Made by a program: the position numbers and the translations under genes | Notes under the pieces: model-generated | What the model was told of the DNA's origin: nothing | Database searches by the model: none | Seen by the model: only the letters and a program-made list of their open reading frames with translations | Part shown: in pieces, positions 42,352 to 51,230 of the stretch | How positions within the stretch are numbered: position 1 is the first letter of the stretch | Layout: each line of letters starts with the position of its first letter | Assembly: GCA_942491525.1 (NCBI GenBank) | Contig: CALOBW010000030.1 | Location: forward strand, 62,001 to 126,000 | DNA from: CAYWBU01 sp942491525 | Lineage (GTDB): Bacteria > Desulfobacterota > Desulfomonilia > UBA1062 | Length of the DNA: 64,000 bases | Direction: 5' to 3'

Positions 42352-44201
42352 TCCTGGCACTCAGCATAGGGCAGCAGCCACATCACATCATAGGGCATCA
42401 TGTTGATGTGCATGACGCCCTCATCGGCAAACCACTCGTTCTCACTGACAATGTCGAACCAGTGCTCCGAGTCGCTGATAAAGTCGTCGGTCGGGATGTC
42501 CACCCGGCAGAAGCGCGGGGTCACATTGACCAGACAGAGCACCTGCTGATCGTTCTCGGGCGAGGAGCGCAGAATGGCAAAGATATCCTTGGAGACCATC
42601 AGGATGTGCTGGCCGCCGCCCGGATGAAAGGCCCGGATCTGGGTGCGCATCACCAGCAGCCGCCCCAGCTCGCGGTTGATGCGCGAGAGCTTGGAGAAGT
42701 CATCATCCAGCATCTGCTCCAGCGCGGCGCTGTCGAGCACGGTGCGGTTGATGGCGCGATTGGAGTTGGTCGACTTGACCGCTGCCAGATCATTGGTGGT
42801 GCCCACCAGACCGTGCAGATAGATGCCCGGCACCCCGCGCAGCACCAGGGCGATCACGCGCGAGGCGATGAAACGCTTGACCTTGAAGGCCAGGTCCTCA
42901 TGGTCATCCTCCATATTGAGGGCGCTGAACCAGGTGATGTTCATCTCATAGGGCACATCCTGACCGTCGGGACCGCTCTTGTACGAGATATAGCCGCCGT
43001 GCTCGATGACCCGCGCGACCATATTGTTGATCTCATCCTCGCTCAGGATGCCGTGGGCCGCCATCAGCCCCACCCCGTCATGGGAGTCGAGGAAGTTGAA
43101 GAAGCTGGTGGTGTCGGTCAGCTTGTGCAGCGAGGCCGCCCAGAGCGAGAGCGCCGCCGAATCCTCGGCATAGAAGGTGTGCAGCACCAGGGGCGGCAGG
43201 GCAAAGTTGTAGACCATATGGGCCTCGTCGCGGCCGTTGCCGAAGTAGGAGATGTTCTCGCGGTGGGGCACGTTGGTCTCGGTTATCAGCGCCACCATGG
43301 GCGCCACCAGATCGAGGATCTCACGGAAGAGCTTGATGATCTCATGGGTCTGCCCCAGATGGACGCAGGAGGTGCCCGGTTCGGACCAGAGGTAGGTCAC
43401 GGCGTCCATGCGGATGATGTCGGCCCCGTGGCGCACATAGAGCAGCAGGATCTCAATGACGCGCATCAAGACTTCCGGATTCTTGTAGTTCAGATCGATC
43501 TGGTCGGCCGAGAAGGTTGTCCAGACATACCTGGGACCGTCGATGGTCTCAAACTCACTCAGCACATCCGAGGTGCGCGGCCTGAAGATCTGCTGGCGGT
43601 CCGCCACGCTCAGCGCATCGGGCGAATCATAGGCGATGAAGAAGTCACGGTAATAGCGGTTACCGTTGATGAACTCCTGGAACCAGCGGCTCTTGGCCGA
43701 AACATGGTTGATGACGCCGTCAAACATCAGCTGGAAGCGCCCCTCCAGCTCCTCAATGTTGTCCCAGGTCCCGAGATGGGGATCAACGGTCTCGAAATCG
43801 ATGATCGAGAAGCCGCGATCCGACGAGTAGGGAAAGAAGGGCAGAATATGGACCGTGTTGATGGTGCCCTCCAGATACTTGTCGCAGAAGCGGGTCAGAA
43901 TCTCCAGCGGCGGGCGGTCCCGATACTCCAGCAGGTCACCATAGGTGATCAGGATCATGTCCTGCTCGGTAAAGCGCTCCTGAGGGACAAAGGCCGCCTC
44001 GCGCTCGATAAGTGCGGGCACCTTATGGGCATAGTAGACCTGCAGGATGCGCAGCAGCTCAGGCATGTACTCTTCGGCCACCTCGTCACCATAGATGTAG
44101 CTCAGCCGCGTGCGCAGCCGCTGATGGTCGTGAGGGCTCAGCTCAAGGCGCGAAGCCTTGAAGTTGGGTTCTTTCAGATGGACACTGGATTTTGACTGCA
44201 C
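42348..44201 (-). CDS. GH13_18 sugar phosphorylase (sucrose / glucosylglycerate phosphorylase-like)
   Basis: 617 residues of the alpha-amylase clan. Region I is FDGVINHVSAKS, the nucleophile Asp266 is in IIRMDAVTYLW, the acid/base Glu308 in ITETNVPH and the stabiliser in FLDSHDG. The HILPFFPYSSDRGFSI loop is characteristic of subfamily 18, which contains sucrose, glucosylglycerol and glucosylglycerate phosphorylases. The length, with ~100 extra N-terminal residues, is nearer to glucosylglycerate phosphorylases than to sucrose phosphorylase (inference). GTG start with GGAG five bases upstream. No signal peptide. Confidence 0.88.
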   Translation of the reverse strand: MQSKSSVHLKEPNFKASRLELSPHDHQRLRTRLSYIYGDEVAEEYMPELLRILQVYYAHKVPALIEREAAFVPQERFTEQDMILITYGDLLEYRDRPPLEILTRFCDKYLEGTINTVHILPFFPYSSDRGFSIIDFETVDPHLGTWDNIEELEGRFQLMFDGVINHVSAKSRWFQEFINGNRYYRDFFIAYDSPDALSVADRQQIFRPRTSDVLSEFETIDGPRYVWTTFSADQIDLNYKNPEVLMRVIEILLLYVRHGADIIRMDAVTYLWSEPGTSCVHLGQTHEIIKLFREILDLVAPMVALITETNVPHRENISYFGNGRDEAHMVYNFALPPLVLHTFYAEDSAALSLWAASLHKLTDTTSFFNFLDSHDGVGLMAAHGILSEDEINNMVARVIEHGGYISYKSGPDGQDVPYEMNITWFSALNMEDDHEDLAFKVKRFIASRVIALVLRGVPGIYLHGLVGTTNDLAAVKSTNSNRAINRTVLDSAALEQMLDDDFSKLSRINRELGRLLVMRTQIRAFHPGGGQHILMVSKDIFAILRSSPENDQQVLCLVNVTPRFCRVDIPTDDFISDSEHWFDIVSENEWFADEGVMHINMMPYDVMWLLPYAECQD

Positions 44202-44293
44202 AAATTCTCCAATCCTTTTGATGAACTACTGTTCGACAGAATAAAGCCCAATCTTGACTTGTCCAGCCGATCAATACCGTCACTTAAACAAGA

Positions 44294-44323
44294 TTGACAT
44301 TGCCAAGCAGTTGCTTCTTTTAT
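44294..44323 (+). promoter_or_regulatory. Probable sigma-70 promoter of the ABC transporter operon
   Basis: TTGACA at 44294-44299 and TTTTAT at 44318-44323 are 18 bases apart, 31 bases before the ATG of the solute-binding protein gene. A TATAGA shifted three bases downstream is an alternative -10. Confidence 0.45.
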
Positions 44324-44354
44324 AGAGGGAAGAAAATTTACGAGGGAGTTCTAA

Positions 44355-45323
44355 ATGAAAAAAATTCTTACATTGGCTACCGCATTCATGATCTTCACCT
44401 GCCAGCTGGCCCTGGCCGAAGAAGTGGTCCTCTACTCATCCAACCCTTCTGAAGTCATCGACATGATCAGCAAGGATTTTGAAGACGCCACCGGCATCAA
44501 GGTCATGCCGGTCAAGATGGGCACCGGCTCCGCCATGAAGCGCATCGCCGCCGAGAGCAAGAAGCCCCTGGCCGACGTTTTCTGGAGCGGCGACGTGGCC
44601 GCCCTGGACGGGTCCAAGCAGTACTTTGAATCCTACGTCTCCCCCCAGGCCGCCGTCCTGCCCGAGGGCTACACCGAATCCCAGAACCGCTGGAGCGCCA
44701 CCAACTCGCACGTCATGATTATCATGTACAACCGCAAGCTGGTCAGCGACGAGGAGGCCCCCAAGACCTGGGCCGAACTCTTCGACCCCAAGTGGCAGGG
44801 CAAAATCGCCATGGCCAACCCGCAGAAATCAGGCTCAGCCTACGCCCAGGTCTACGGCCTCTACAAGCTGGCCGGCTGGGACGGCCTCAACAAGCTGATC
44901 GACAACGCCAAGATCCTGGACAGCTCCAGCCTGATCTACAAGGGCGTGGCCGCCGGTGAGTATCCCGTGGGCATCACCATGGAATACGCCGCCTTCCGCT
45001 ACATCGCCGGCGGCGACAAGAATGTCGGCATCATCTACCCCAACGACGGCGCCTTCGTGGCCCCCGAGGGCGCAGCCATCATCAAGGGCGCCCCGCACAT
45101 GGACGCCGCCAAGAAGTTCATGGACTACGTCATGAGCAAAGATGTGCAGGACAAGATCTTCTTAAACTACTACCGCCGCCCGGCCCGTCCGGACGCCGCC
45201 GAAATCAAGGGCATGCCCGGCCTGGGCAGCATTCCCATCTCCAAGAGTTTCGACCCCATCGAGGCCAACACCCTCAAGCAGGATCTGCTCAAAGAGTGGA
45301 AGATGATCATTCTCTCCAGATAG
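44355..45323 (+). CDS. ABC transporter periplasmic solute-binding protein (FbpA/AfuA-like)
   Basis: 322 residues with signal peptide (1-21, LALA-EE). The mature part is a type II periplasmic binding protein of the iron(III)/phosphonate/thiamine cluster: VVLYSSNPSEVIDMISKDFE, DVFWSGDVAALDG, TWAELFDPKWQGKIAMANPQKSG and YPVGITMEYAAF. It captures the substrate for the following ATPase and permease. Iron or an aminoalkyl-phosphonate are the likeliest ligands; residues seen do not decide. Ribosome site GAGGGAG. Confidence 0.9.
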   Translation: MKKILTLATAFMIFTCQLALAEEVVLYSSNPSEVIDMISKDFEDATGIKVMPVKMGTGSAMKRIAAESKKPLADVFWSGDVAALDGSKQYFESYVSPQAAVLPEGYTESQNRWSATNSHVMIIMYNRKLVSDEEAPKTWAELFDPKWQGKIAMANPQKSGSAYAQVYGLYKLAGWDGLNKLIDNAKILDSSSLIYKGVAAGEYPVGITMEYAAFRYIAGGDKNVGIIYPNDGAFVAPEGAAIIKGAPHMDAAKKFMDYVMSKDVQDKIFLNYYRRPARPDAAEIKGMPGLGSIPISKSFDPIEANTLKQDLLKEWKMIILSR

Positions 45324-45329
45324 TCACCC

Positions 45330-45355
45330 TTCGCCGGGAGGCAACTCCCGGCGAA
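45330..45355 (+). terminator. Intercistronic hairpin between binding protein and ATPase genes
   Basis: TTCGCCGGGAG (45330-45340) pairs perfectly with CTCCCGGCGAA (45345-45355) around GCAA, a stable tetraloop. No T tract follows. Such hairpins behind binding-protein genes protect the upstream message or attenuate the downstream genes, giving excess binding protein. Confidence 0.75.
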
Positions 45356-45387
45356 TCAACACAACCTACGATCTAAATAAGGACGTT

Positions 45388-46440
45388 ATGCAAGTAACCA
45401 TAGAAAACATCACAAAAGAGTTTGGCAGCCTCAAGGCTATTGACGACATCAACCTGAACATTGCCGATGGCGACTTCTTCACCCTGCTGGGCCCCAGCGG
45501 CTGCGGCAAGACCACCCTCCTGCGCACCATCGCCGGCTTCTATCAGCCCGACGGCGGCCGCATCCTCTTCGGCGACCAGGTCATCAACAACATCCCGGCC
45601 CACAAGCGCGAAACCGGCATGGTTTTCCAGAACTACGCCCTCTTCCCGCACATGAACGTTTTTGACAATGTGGCCTACGGCCTGCGCGCCCGCAAGACGG
45701 CCGCATCCGAGATCAAGCGCCTGGTGCCCGAGATCCTGGAGAGCGTCGAGCTGGGCGGCTTCGGCGAGCGCCTGCCATCCCAGCTCTCCGGCGGCCAGCA
45801 GCAGCGCGTGGCATTGGCCCGCGCCCTGGTGATCAGGCCCCAGGTCCTCCTGATGGACGAGCCCCTCTCGAACCTGGACGCCAAACTGCGCGTCAGCATG
45901 CGTGAGGAGATCCGCCGCATCCAGAAGGAGCTCGGCATCACCACCATCTACGTCACCCATGACCAGGAGGAGGCCATGGCCGTCTCCGACAAGATCGCAG
46001 TCTTCTCCAAGGGCAGAATTGAACAGACCGGCACTCCGGCCGAGATCTACTTCAAACCCACCAGCCGCTTCGTGGCCGACTTCATGGGCAACTCTAACAT
46101 CATCGAGGCCAAGGCTCTCGGCTATGCTGGCGGCGTGCTGGAGGCCAACGTCGGCAACGACAAGATTAAGATCATGGCCGACCATGCCGTGGAGGGCGAC
46201 ATCGCGCTCTCTTTGCGGCCGGAGTGGATCAGGGTAGACGGCGACGGCTCCAACAGTTTCGAGGCTGAAGTTATCAGCTCCACCTTCCTGGGCTCCATGC
46301 TGCGCTACCGCGTGAGCGCCTTTGGCGGCCAGGAGCTGGTCATCGAGATGCACGACCCCCAGAGGGCGGTGCTCAAAGAGGCCGGCGAGAAACTGAACTT
46401 CAGCTTCATGCCCGACCGCCCGGTCATCCTGGAGAGATAA
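45388..46440 (+). CDS. ABC transporter ATPase (FbpC-type)
   Basis: 350 residues. Walker A GPSGCGKTT, Q-loop VFQNYALFPH, signature LSGGQQQRVALARAL, Walker B VLLMDEPLSNLD and H-loop VTHDQEEA are all intact. The C-terminal ~110 residues are a TOBE domain (IALSLRPEWIRV). It energises import with the adjoining fused permease. It begins after the intercistronic hairpin and ends two bases before the permease start. Confidence 0.95.
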   Translation: MQVTIENITKEFGSLKAIDDINLNIADGDFFTLLGPSGCGKTTLLRTIAGFYQPDGGRILFGDQVINNIPAHKRETGMVFQNYALFPHMNVFDNVAYGLRARKTAASEIKRLVPEILESVELGGFGERLPSQLSGGQQQRVALARALVIRPQVLLMDEPLSNLDAKLRVSMREEIRRIQKELGITTIYVTHDQEEAMAVSDKIAVFSKGRIEQTGTPAEIYFKPTSRFVADFMGNSNIIEAKALGYAGGVLEANVGNDKIKIMADHAVEGDIALSLRPEWIRVDGDGSNSFEAEVISSTFLGSMLRYRVSAFGGQELVIEMHDPQRAVLKEAGEKLNFSFMPDRPVILER

Positions 46441-46442
46441 CC

Positions 46443-48092
46443 GTGCGCAAATATCTCAACACCTGGAACATAATCCTGGTCGGCGTATTCCTGATACTCT
46501 TCTTCTCGATCGCCTATCCGCTCTTCTTCATCTTCAAGGCCAGCTTCCTGGATCCGGAGACGAGCCAGTTGTCGCTGGAGAGCTACCGCACCTTCTTCAA
46601 GTATCCGTTCTATCTGCGCTGTTTGAAGAACAGCCTCTTTGTCAGCGGCCTGGCGACCCTATTATCGGTGATCATCGGCATCCCGTTCGCCTTCTTCCTC
46701 TCCAGATACGAGCTGCCGGGCAAGACCGTGCTCAAAACTTTGGGCACGCTGCCCCTGATCCTGCCGACCTTCATCGGCGCCGAAGCCTGGCTCATGATCC
46801 TGGGCCGCAACGGCCTCTTATCCAACATGTTTGACCGTATCGGCATCGACCTGCCGGGCATTCACGGCTGGCCGGGCATCGTGCTGGTCTTCACTTTACA
46901 GTTCTTCCCCTACGTCTTCCTGATGGTCAGCGCGGCCATCAACTCGATCGACGCCTCCCTGGAGGAGGCCGCCATCAATTTGGGCGCCGGCAAGTTCAAG
47001 ACCTTCTGCACCGTGACCCTGCCGGTGGTGACCCCGGCCGTGCTGGCCGGCGCCATGGTGGTATTCTACCTCTCGATTGAAAACTTCGGCGTGCCGGTCC
47101 TGATCGGCGAGGATTTTCGCGTCCTCTCGGTGCAGGCCTACAACGAGTTCATCAGCGAGATGGGCGGCAACCCCTCCATGGCCGGGGCGCTCAGCATGAT
47201 CCTGCTCTTCATCACCCTAGGCCTGACCGTCATCCAGAAGTACTGGGTCGAGCGCAAGTCCTACGCCATGAGCAGCCTGCGCCCGCCCCTGATCAAAAAG
47301 CTGCCCAAGCTGCCGAGCTTCCTGATGTGGTTCTACTGCGTATCGCTGGTCTTCATCGCTCTGGCCCCCTTCCTGGTGGTCGTGGTGGCGTCCTTTACCA
47401 AGAACATCGGGCCGGTCATGTACTGGGGACAGTTCAGCCTGGACAACTTTATCAAGGCCTTCACCTTTGCCCCGCGCCCGATCCTAAACTCCTTCTTCCT
47501 GGCCACCACCGCCACCATCATCGGCATCATCTTCGGCCTGATCGTGAGCTATCTGCTGGTGCGTAAGAAGGGGGTGGTCAGCTACATGCTGGACATCCTG
47601 ATCATGCTGCCTTTAGCCGTGGCCGGAACCGTTCTGGGTATCGCGCTGGCCGTGACCTACAACCAGGGTATGGTGGTTCTGACCGGCACCTGGATGATCC
47701 TGGTGCTGGCCTACTTCATCCGCAAGGTGCCCTTCTCCATCAAGACCACCTCCTCGATTCTGCAGCAGATCGACATGTCGATCGAGGAGGCCTCCATCAA
47801 CCTGGGAGTGCCGCCGGTAAAATCATTCATCAAGGTAGTCATGCCGGTCATGCTGCCCGGCATTTTAGCCGGCGCCATCATCATGTGGGTCACGACTCTG
47901 GCCGAGCTGAGCTCCACCATAGTGCTCTACTACGGTCCCTGGGCCACCATGACGGTCGAGATCTTCCAGCGCATCCAGTCCGGCGACTTCGGTCCGGCCT
48001 CGGCCTACGCCACCATTTTGATTGTCTCGGTCCTGGTACCGCTCTTTATTCTGAATAAGGTGCTGGGTAAGGATCTGGCGTCTAGTCTTTAA
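46443..48092 (+). CDS. ABC transporter permease, two fused halves (FbpB-type)
   Basis: 549 residues with about 12 membrane helices. Two copies of the permease domain are present, each with its EAA coupling loop: EEAAINLGAGKFKTFCTVTL near residue 178 and EEASINLGVPPVKSFIKVV near 445. Fused permeases of this size belong to the iron(III)/phosphonate/thiamine ABC cluster. GTG start two bases after the ATPase stop; ribosome site GGAGA within the ATPase end. Confidence 0.95.
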   Translation: MRKYLNTWNIILVGVFLILFFSIAYPLFFIFKASFLDPETSQLSLESYRTFFKYPFYLRCLKNSLFVSGLATLLSVIIGIPFAFFLSRYELPGKTVLKTLGTLPLILPTFIGAEAWLMILGRNGLLSNMFDRIGIDLPGIHGWPGIVLVFTLQFFPYVFLMVSAAINSIDASLEEAAINLGAGKFKTFCTVTLPVVTPAVLAGAMVVFYLSIENFGVPVLIGEDFRVLSVQAYNEFISEMGGNPSMAGALSMILLFITLGLTVIQKYWVERKSYAMSSLRPPLIKKLPKLPSFLMWFYCVSLVFIALAPFLVVVVASFTKNIGPVMYWGQFSLDNFIKAFTFAPRPILNSFFLATTATIIGIIFGLIVSYLLVRKKGVVSYMLDILIMLPLAVAGTVLGIALAVTYNQGMVVLTGTWMILVLAYFIRKVPFSIKTTSSILQQIDMSIEEASINLGVPPVKSFIKVVMPVMLPGILAGAIIMWVTTLAELSSTIVLYYGPWATMTVEIFQRIQSGDFGPASAYATILIVSVLVPLFILNKVLGKDLASSL

Positions 48093-48096
48093 ACGA

Positions 48097-48131
48097 ATGA
48101 GGGGGAACCCAAAGGTTCCCCCTCATGTTTT
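48097..48131 (+). terminator. Terminator of the ABC transporter operon
   Basis: ATGAGGGGGAACC (48097-48109) pairs with GGTTCCCCCTCAT (48114-48126) around CAAA, followed by GTTTTC. It begins four bases after the permease stop codon and forms the left border of the cassette-like island. Confidence 0.9.
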
Positions 48132-48144
48132 CATCAAAGTTTCG

Positions 48145-48198
48145 CAGTAACCCTTGATATGTGCATTTTTACTGACTGTGTTTAATGGCTAGTTATGT
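48145..48198 (-). other. Terminal, degenerate attC-like site
   Basis: GTTATGT at 48192-48198 with the preceding GGCTA matches the right end of the other elements. Its partner at the left would be CAGTAAC (48145-48151), giving 54 bp, or may be lost. It lies seven bases after the stop codon of the larger Sel1-repeat gene. Confidence 0.4.
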
Positions 48199-48204
48199 GG
48201 AGTT

Positions 48205-49302
48205 TTAATATCCTGCTCTCGCAGAGGTCCATTCTGCGATCAAAGACTCTGCTTTAGAGATTTCATCAGAACTCATTTGTGCTAATAAAATAGCATCTAA
48301 CTCAGCAGTGGACTGGTCTCCATCGCAACTGGCAATGTGCGACCACATATAAGCAAAAACATTGTTTCTCGGCACCCCTTTCCCTAAATAATACATATAA
48401 GCTAGTTGATTCTGAGCTTTCCGATTTCCTCTTTGTGCACTTTGTTCTGTCCAGAAAGCGGCCTTGATATCATCTTGCGGAACCCCCTGACCGTGAGCGT
48501 AAAAGGCGGCAAGTCTGATTTGCGCAATTGCATTTTCTTGCTGAGCTGCTTTGGTTATCCAGTATACGGCTTGATTAAAATCTTGTGATACCCCTGTTCC
48601 ATTATAATACATTAATCCTAAATCAGCTTGCGCAGCCACAATGCCTTGCAATGCCGCCTTTTCAATCCAATAAAATGCCTTTTCAAGGTTATGTTCAACG
48701 CCTCGTCCTTTCCAGTATTGCACTCCAAGTTTAGCCTGAGCTCCTCCATGATTCTGCTCTGCAGCTTTAGTATACCAGAAGAATGCCTGACTTGGTTTTT
48801 GTGCAACCCCAAGTCCCTCTTGATAAAAGAACGCTATTTTAAACTGAGACTCCGCTAAACCTTGCTCAGCTGCTAGTTTGTACCAATAAGCAGATTGCTT
48901 ATAGTCCTTTGGTGTACCGAGACCTTGTTCATAGATGGCACCCAGATTTTGTTGAGATATCGCAAGACCTTTGTCTGCGGCTTTTCTATGCCAACAAATT
49001 GCCTGCTCGTAATCCTTAGGAACTCCCTGGCCAGAGGCATAGGCCCCACCTAAGGCCGCTTGAGCTGTCAAATGGTTTTGCTCAGCTGCCTTTTTAAACC
49101 ACTTTACGGCTTCTGAATAATCAGCGGTGACGTTCTCGCCCACAGAATAAATCAGCCCTAATTCAAATTGGGCGTCTCTATTGCCAGAGATAGCGAGCTC
49201 TTTTAGCTCAGATATCGTTTTATGAGTGGGTTGCTCAATAGCGACGAGAGGAGGTGCTAGGAAGATAGTAATCATCACTAGAAATATAATAATTCGTTTC
49301 AA
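48205..49302 (-). CDS. Exported Sel1-repeat protein (eight repeats)
   Basis: 365 residues with a signal peptide (1-21) and eight Sel1-like helical repeats, each with the AQ..LG..Y..G.GV pattern (for example TAQAALGGAYASGQGVPKDY). The C-terminal 40 residues (YMWSHIASCDGDQSTAELDAI) are common in Sel1 proteins. It should be a periplasmic or secreted scaffold. TTG start supported by AAGGAG six bases upstream. A second Sel1 gene precedes it by 38 bases without an attC between, so both share a cassette. DNA is AT-rich compared with the ABC genes to its left. Confidence 0.88.
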   Translation of the reverse strand: MKRIIIFLVMITIFLAPPLVAIEQPTHKTISELKELAISGNRDAQFELGLIYSVGENVTADYSEAVKWFKKAAEQNHLTAQAALGGAYASGQGVPKDYEQAICWHRKAADKGLAISQQNLGAIYEQGLGTPKDYKQSAYWYKLAAEQGLAESQFKIAFFYQEGLGVAQKPSQAFFWYTKAAEQNHGGAQAKLGVQYWKGRGVEHNLEKAFYWIEKAALQGIVAAQADLGLMYYNGTGVSQDFNQAVYWITKAAQQENAIAQIRLAAFYAHGQGVPQDDIKAAFWTEQSAQRGNRKAQNQLAYMYYLGKGVPRNNVFAYMWSHIASCDGDQSTAELDAILLAQMSSDEISKAESLIAEWTSARAGY

Positions 49303-49340
49303 TTAGATCTCCTTCACCGAATATCCATCAAACCTGAGAA

Positions 49341-49964
49341 TTATTTAATCTTTTGTTTTTTTGCCTGCTCAATTTGCTCGGGGCTCATCAATATTTCTAA
49401 ATAATTACGGGCTTCTGCACATTGGCGAGACCCTTTCATTGCACCCTCATTAAACCAAGCATATGCTAAGAGATCATTTTGTTCTACCCCATAGCCTTTT
49501 GAATACATATTGCCAATATTACACATCGCATCTACATGGCCCTTGTTGTAAGCCTTTTTATAATAGTCCATAGCTTGGGAATAATCTCTTTGGCATCCAA
49601 TTCCGTTTTTATAAATTGAACCTATGGCAACATAGCCTTCAAGGTCTCCACTCTCTGCAGCAGCAGCATACCATTTAATGGCCTCTTTTATATTGAAAGG
49701 CACAATCTTTCCATATTCATATAGATTGCCGAGTTTCATCTGGGCTTTTGTGTATCCATCATCTGCTGCCAATGTATACCACTTAAGAGCCTCTTCAGTA
49801 TGCCCTTGACGAGCAGAAATAAACGCAAGTTTATATCTAGCATCATTATTGCCATTCTCTGCATTCTGTCTTACTTTTTGCCAATACTCAGAGATATCTC
49901 CTGCCGAAGCAATGTTTGATAATATGAGGAGGAATATTATACTGAATGTTATTCTCGTTTTCAT
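49341..49964 (-). CDS. Exported Sel1-repeat protein (four repeats)
   Basis: 207 residues. Signal peptide 1-21, then about four Sel1 repeats (TKAQMKLGNLYEYGKIVPFN, DAMCNIGNMYSKGYGVEQND) and a charged tail ending KKQKIK. Good ribosome site GGAG. It forms a two-gene cassette with the next, longer Sel1 gene. An attC-like site lies upstream at 50067-50130. Confidence 0.85.
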   Translation of the reverse strand: MKTRITFSIIFLLILSNIASAGDISEYWQKVRQNAENGNNDARYKLAFISARQGHTEEALKWYTLAADDGYTKAQMKLGNLYEYGKIVPFNIKEAIKWYAAAAESGDLEGYVAIGSIYKNGIGCQRDYSQAMDYYKKAYNKGHVDAMCNIGNMYSKGYGVEQNDLLAYAWFNEGAMKGSRQCAEARNYLEILMSPEQIEQAKKQKIK

Positions 49965-50066
49965 GCCATCTCCATAAAACTTTTTTGTTTATACGCTATA
50001 TCCTTTATAGATAAATCTATCCAGAATTTCTAAGCAAAGGTTTATCTAGTCGATTAGAAAGACTAC

Positions 50067-50130
50067 ACATAACTGCTATCCTACAGGACGATTGCCAGGT
50101 TAGCAATCTGGGGATTGTGGCTAGTTAGGT
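50067..50130 (-). other. attC-like recombination site, 64 bp
   Basis: ACATAAC at 50067-50073 and GTTAGGT at 50124-50130; the latter fits GTTRRRY exactly. Inside, GATTGC and GCAATC can form a six-pair stem over a seven-base loop, and ATCC can pair with GGAT, so a folded single strand resembling attC is possible. It stands five bases after the stop of the small lipoprotein gene (minus-strand reading). Confidence 0.6.
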
Positions 50131-50135
50131 GCAAA

Positions 50136-50669
50136 TCAAACTGATACTAAGTGCCATTTGATTTTTGTAACTTCCTTTAATATGGCTTTCATTTTGCGTG
50201 TACCACATGTGACATTTAATGAATGTTTTGGTCCTGCAGGAATTATTAGCCATACTGATTCTAAGGGAAGAATGGTGATTATTTTTTGTTTGATACACTC
50301 ATCTGAATATTGACCATCACATAGCTTGATGTCACCTAAATCTGATAAATACACAATTTCTTTTGGGTTGATATTCTTAAATTCTATAATTCTTCTATGT
50401 TTAACATCATAAGATAACCTAGACTCTCGATTAAATTGAGGAAAGATTGGAACTATTAGGCCTATAGACAATGTTTTGCTCCGATAAGAACCAGAGCATA
50501 TAGAAATTGAAGAATCCAAAGAGTTATAACAGTAGATGTCATTAAAGCCATCATACTCAATTGATTCAGCATTATTGAGTTTTATGTATTCATTCTTTGC
50601 AGAAACTGCACAGCCCTCACACAGCATAACTATCATACATAATAATATTAATTTAATTGTCTTTTCCAT
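50136..50669 (-). CDS. Small lipoprotein, unknown (cassette gene)
   Basis: 177 residues. The N-terminus is a lipoprotein signal with lipobox LCEGCA. The mature part contains many Tyr, Ser and Cys residues (DIYCYNSLDSSISICSGS) and no familiar domain. Very AT-rich DNA. The ribosome site is poor. With the next minus-strand gene upstream (50739-51131) it shares one interval between attC-like sites. Confidence 0.65.
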   Translation of the reverse strand: MEKTIKLILLCMIVMLCEGCAVSAKNEYIKLNNAESIEYDGFNDIYCYNSLDSSISICSGSYRSKTLSIGLIVPIFPQFNRESRLSYDVKHRRIIEFKNINPKEIVYLSDLGDIKLCDGQYSDECIKQKIITILPLESVWLIIPAGPKHSLNVTCGTRKMKAILKEVTKIKWHLVSV

Positions 50670-50738
50670 ATCACGTCACTTTGTATGCTTAGGATTATAA
50701 TCCCAATCCAGCAGTAAATACACTGACATTGAATCAAG

Positions 50739-51131
50739 TCACCTAATCTTGAAATATAAGATCTTATTGTTGCCCCAGAGAGTATAAAATCTAGTAGATA
50801 TAGCTTGTACTATACACTCTTCACTGGAGCGTTCGCGGTTTTCATAACAACACTCTTGCCCTTGATAGAGAATATCTATAGCTAATCCACCCAACAAAAA
50901 ATCTGATCGCCAAAAATCTAGGTTTGATGCTTTTGCCCATTCTGCTACAGGCAAGCCTATAATCTGGTGCACTTCAGCTCGGGATTGACCGATATTTATT
51001 GTGTCCGACTTTGCTATAAGATTTCTAATATTTATGCCCTGATATATTGAAATTACTAAAATCGACGCTAGGGCAAGCTCAAAAACTATTCTAAGGGATC
51101 TCACATAATTCCATCTAGGTATTGATAACAT
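50739..51131 (-). CDS. Membrane-anchored small protein, SmpA/OmlA-like motif (cassette gene)
   Basis: 130 residues. A single hydrophobic helix (about residues 18-36) is followed by a periplasmic part with INIGQSRAEVHQIIGLP, which resembles the beta-barrel-assembly SmpA/OmlA start, and a Cys-rich QGQECCYENRERSSEECI loop. The start could also be a TTG 11 codons upstream (51164). Weak ribosome sites in both cases. Confidence 0.55.
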   Translation of the reverse strand: MLSIPRWNYVRSLRIVFELALASILVISIYQGINIRNLIAKSDTINIGQSRAEVHQIIGLPVAEWAKASNLDFWRSDFLLGGLAIDILYQGQECCYENRERSSEECIVQAISTRFYTLWGNNKILYFKIR

Positions 51132-51170
51132 TTCAATAATGTACCACTTTTTATGACAGATCAAAACCGC

Positions 51171-51230
51171 ATATAACTGCTATCATCCTACCCGATCTCA
51201 GCGTTCCATAATATAGTAATCAAGTTACTA
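51171..51230 (-). other. attC-like recombination site, divergent, 60 bp
   Basis: ATATAACTGCTATC at 51171 matches the common left end with one change; GTTACTA at 51224-51230 is the probable right box. The stop codon of the zinc-ribbon gene falls within it. TAGTAATCAAGTTACTA forms an extra small hairpin. Confidence 0.45.

Noticed and set aside
42408..44195. 595-residue open frame on the plus strand opposite the GH13_18 gene
   Set aside because: It mirrors the GC-rich codons of the real gene, is rich in His, Gln, Asp and Val in a shadow pattern and has no motif, while the opposite strand has all GH13 catalytic residues.
44432..44711. Small minus-strand frames inside the solute-binding protein gene
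   Set aside because: Overlap a clearly real gene with signal peptide and family motifs; no independent support.
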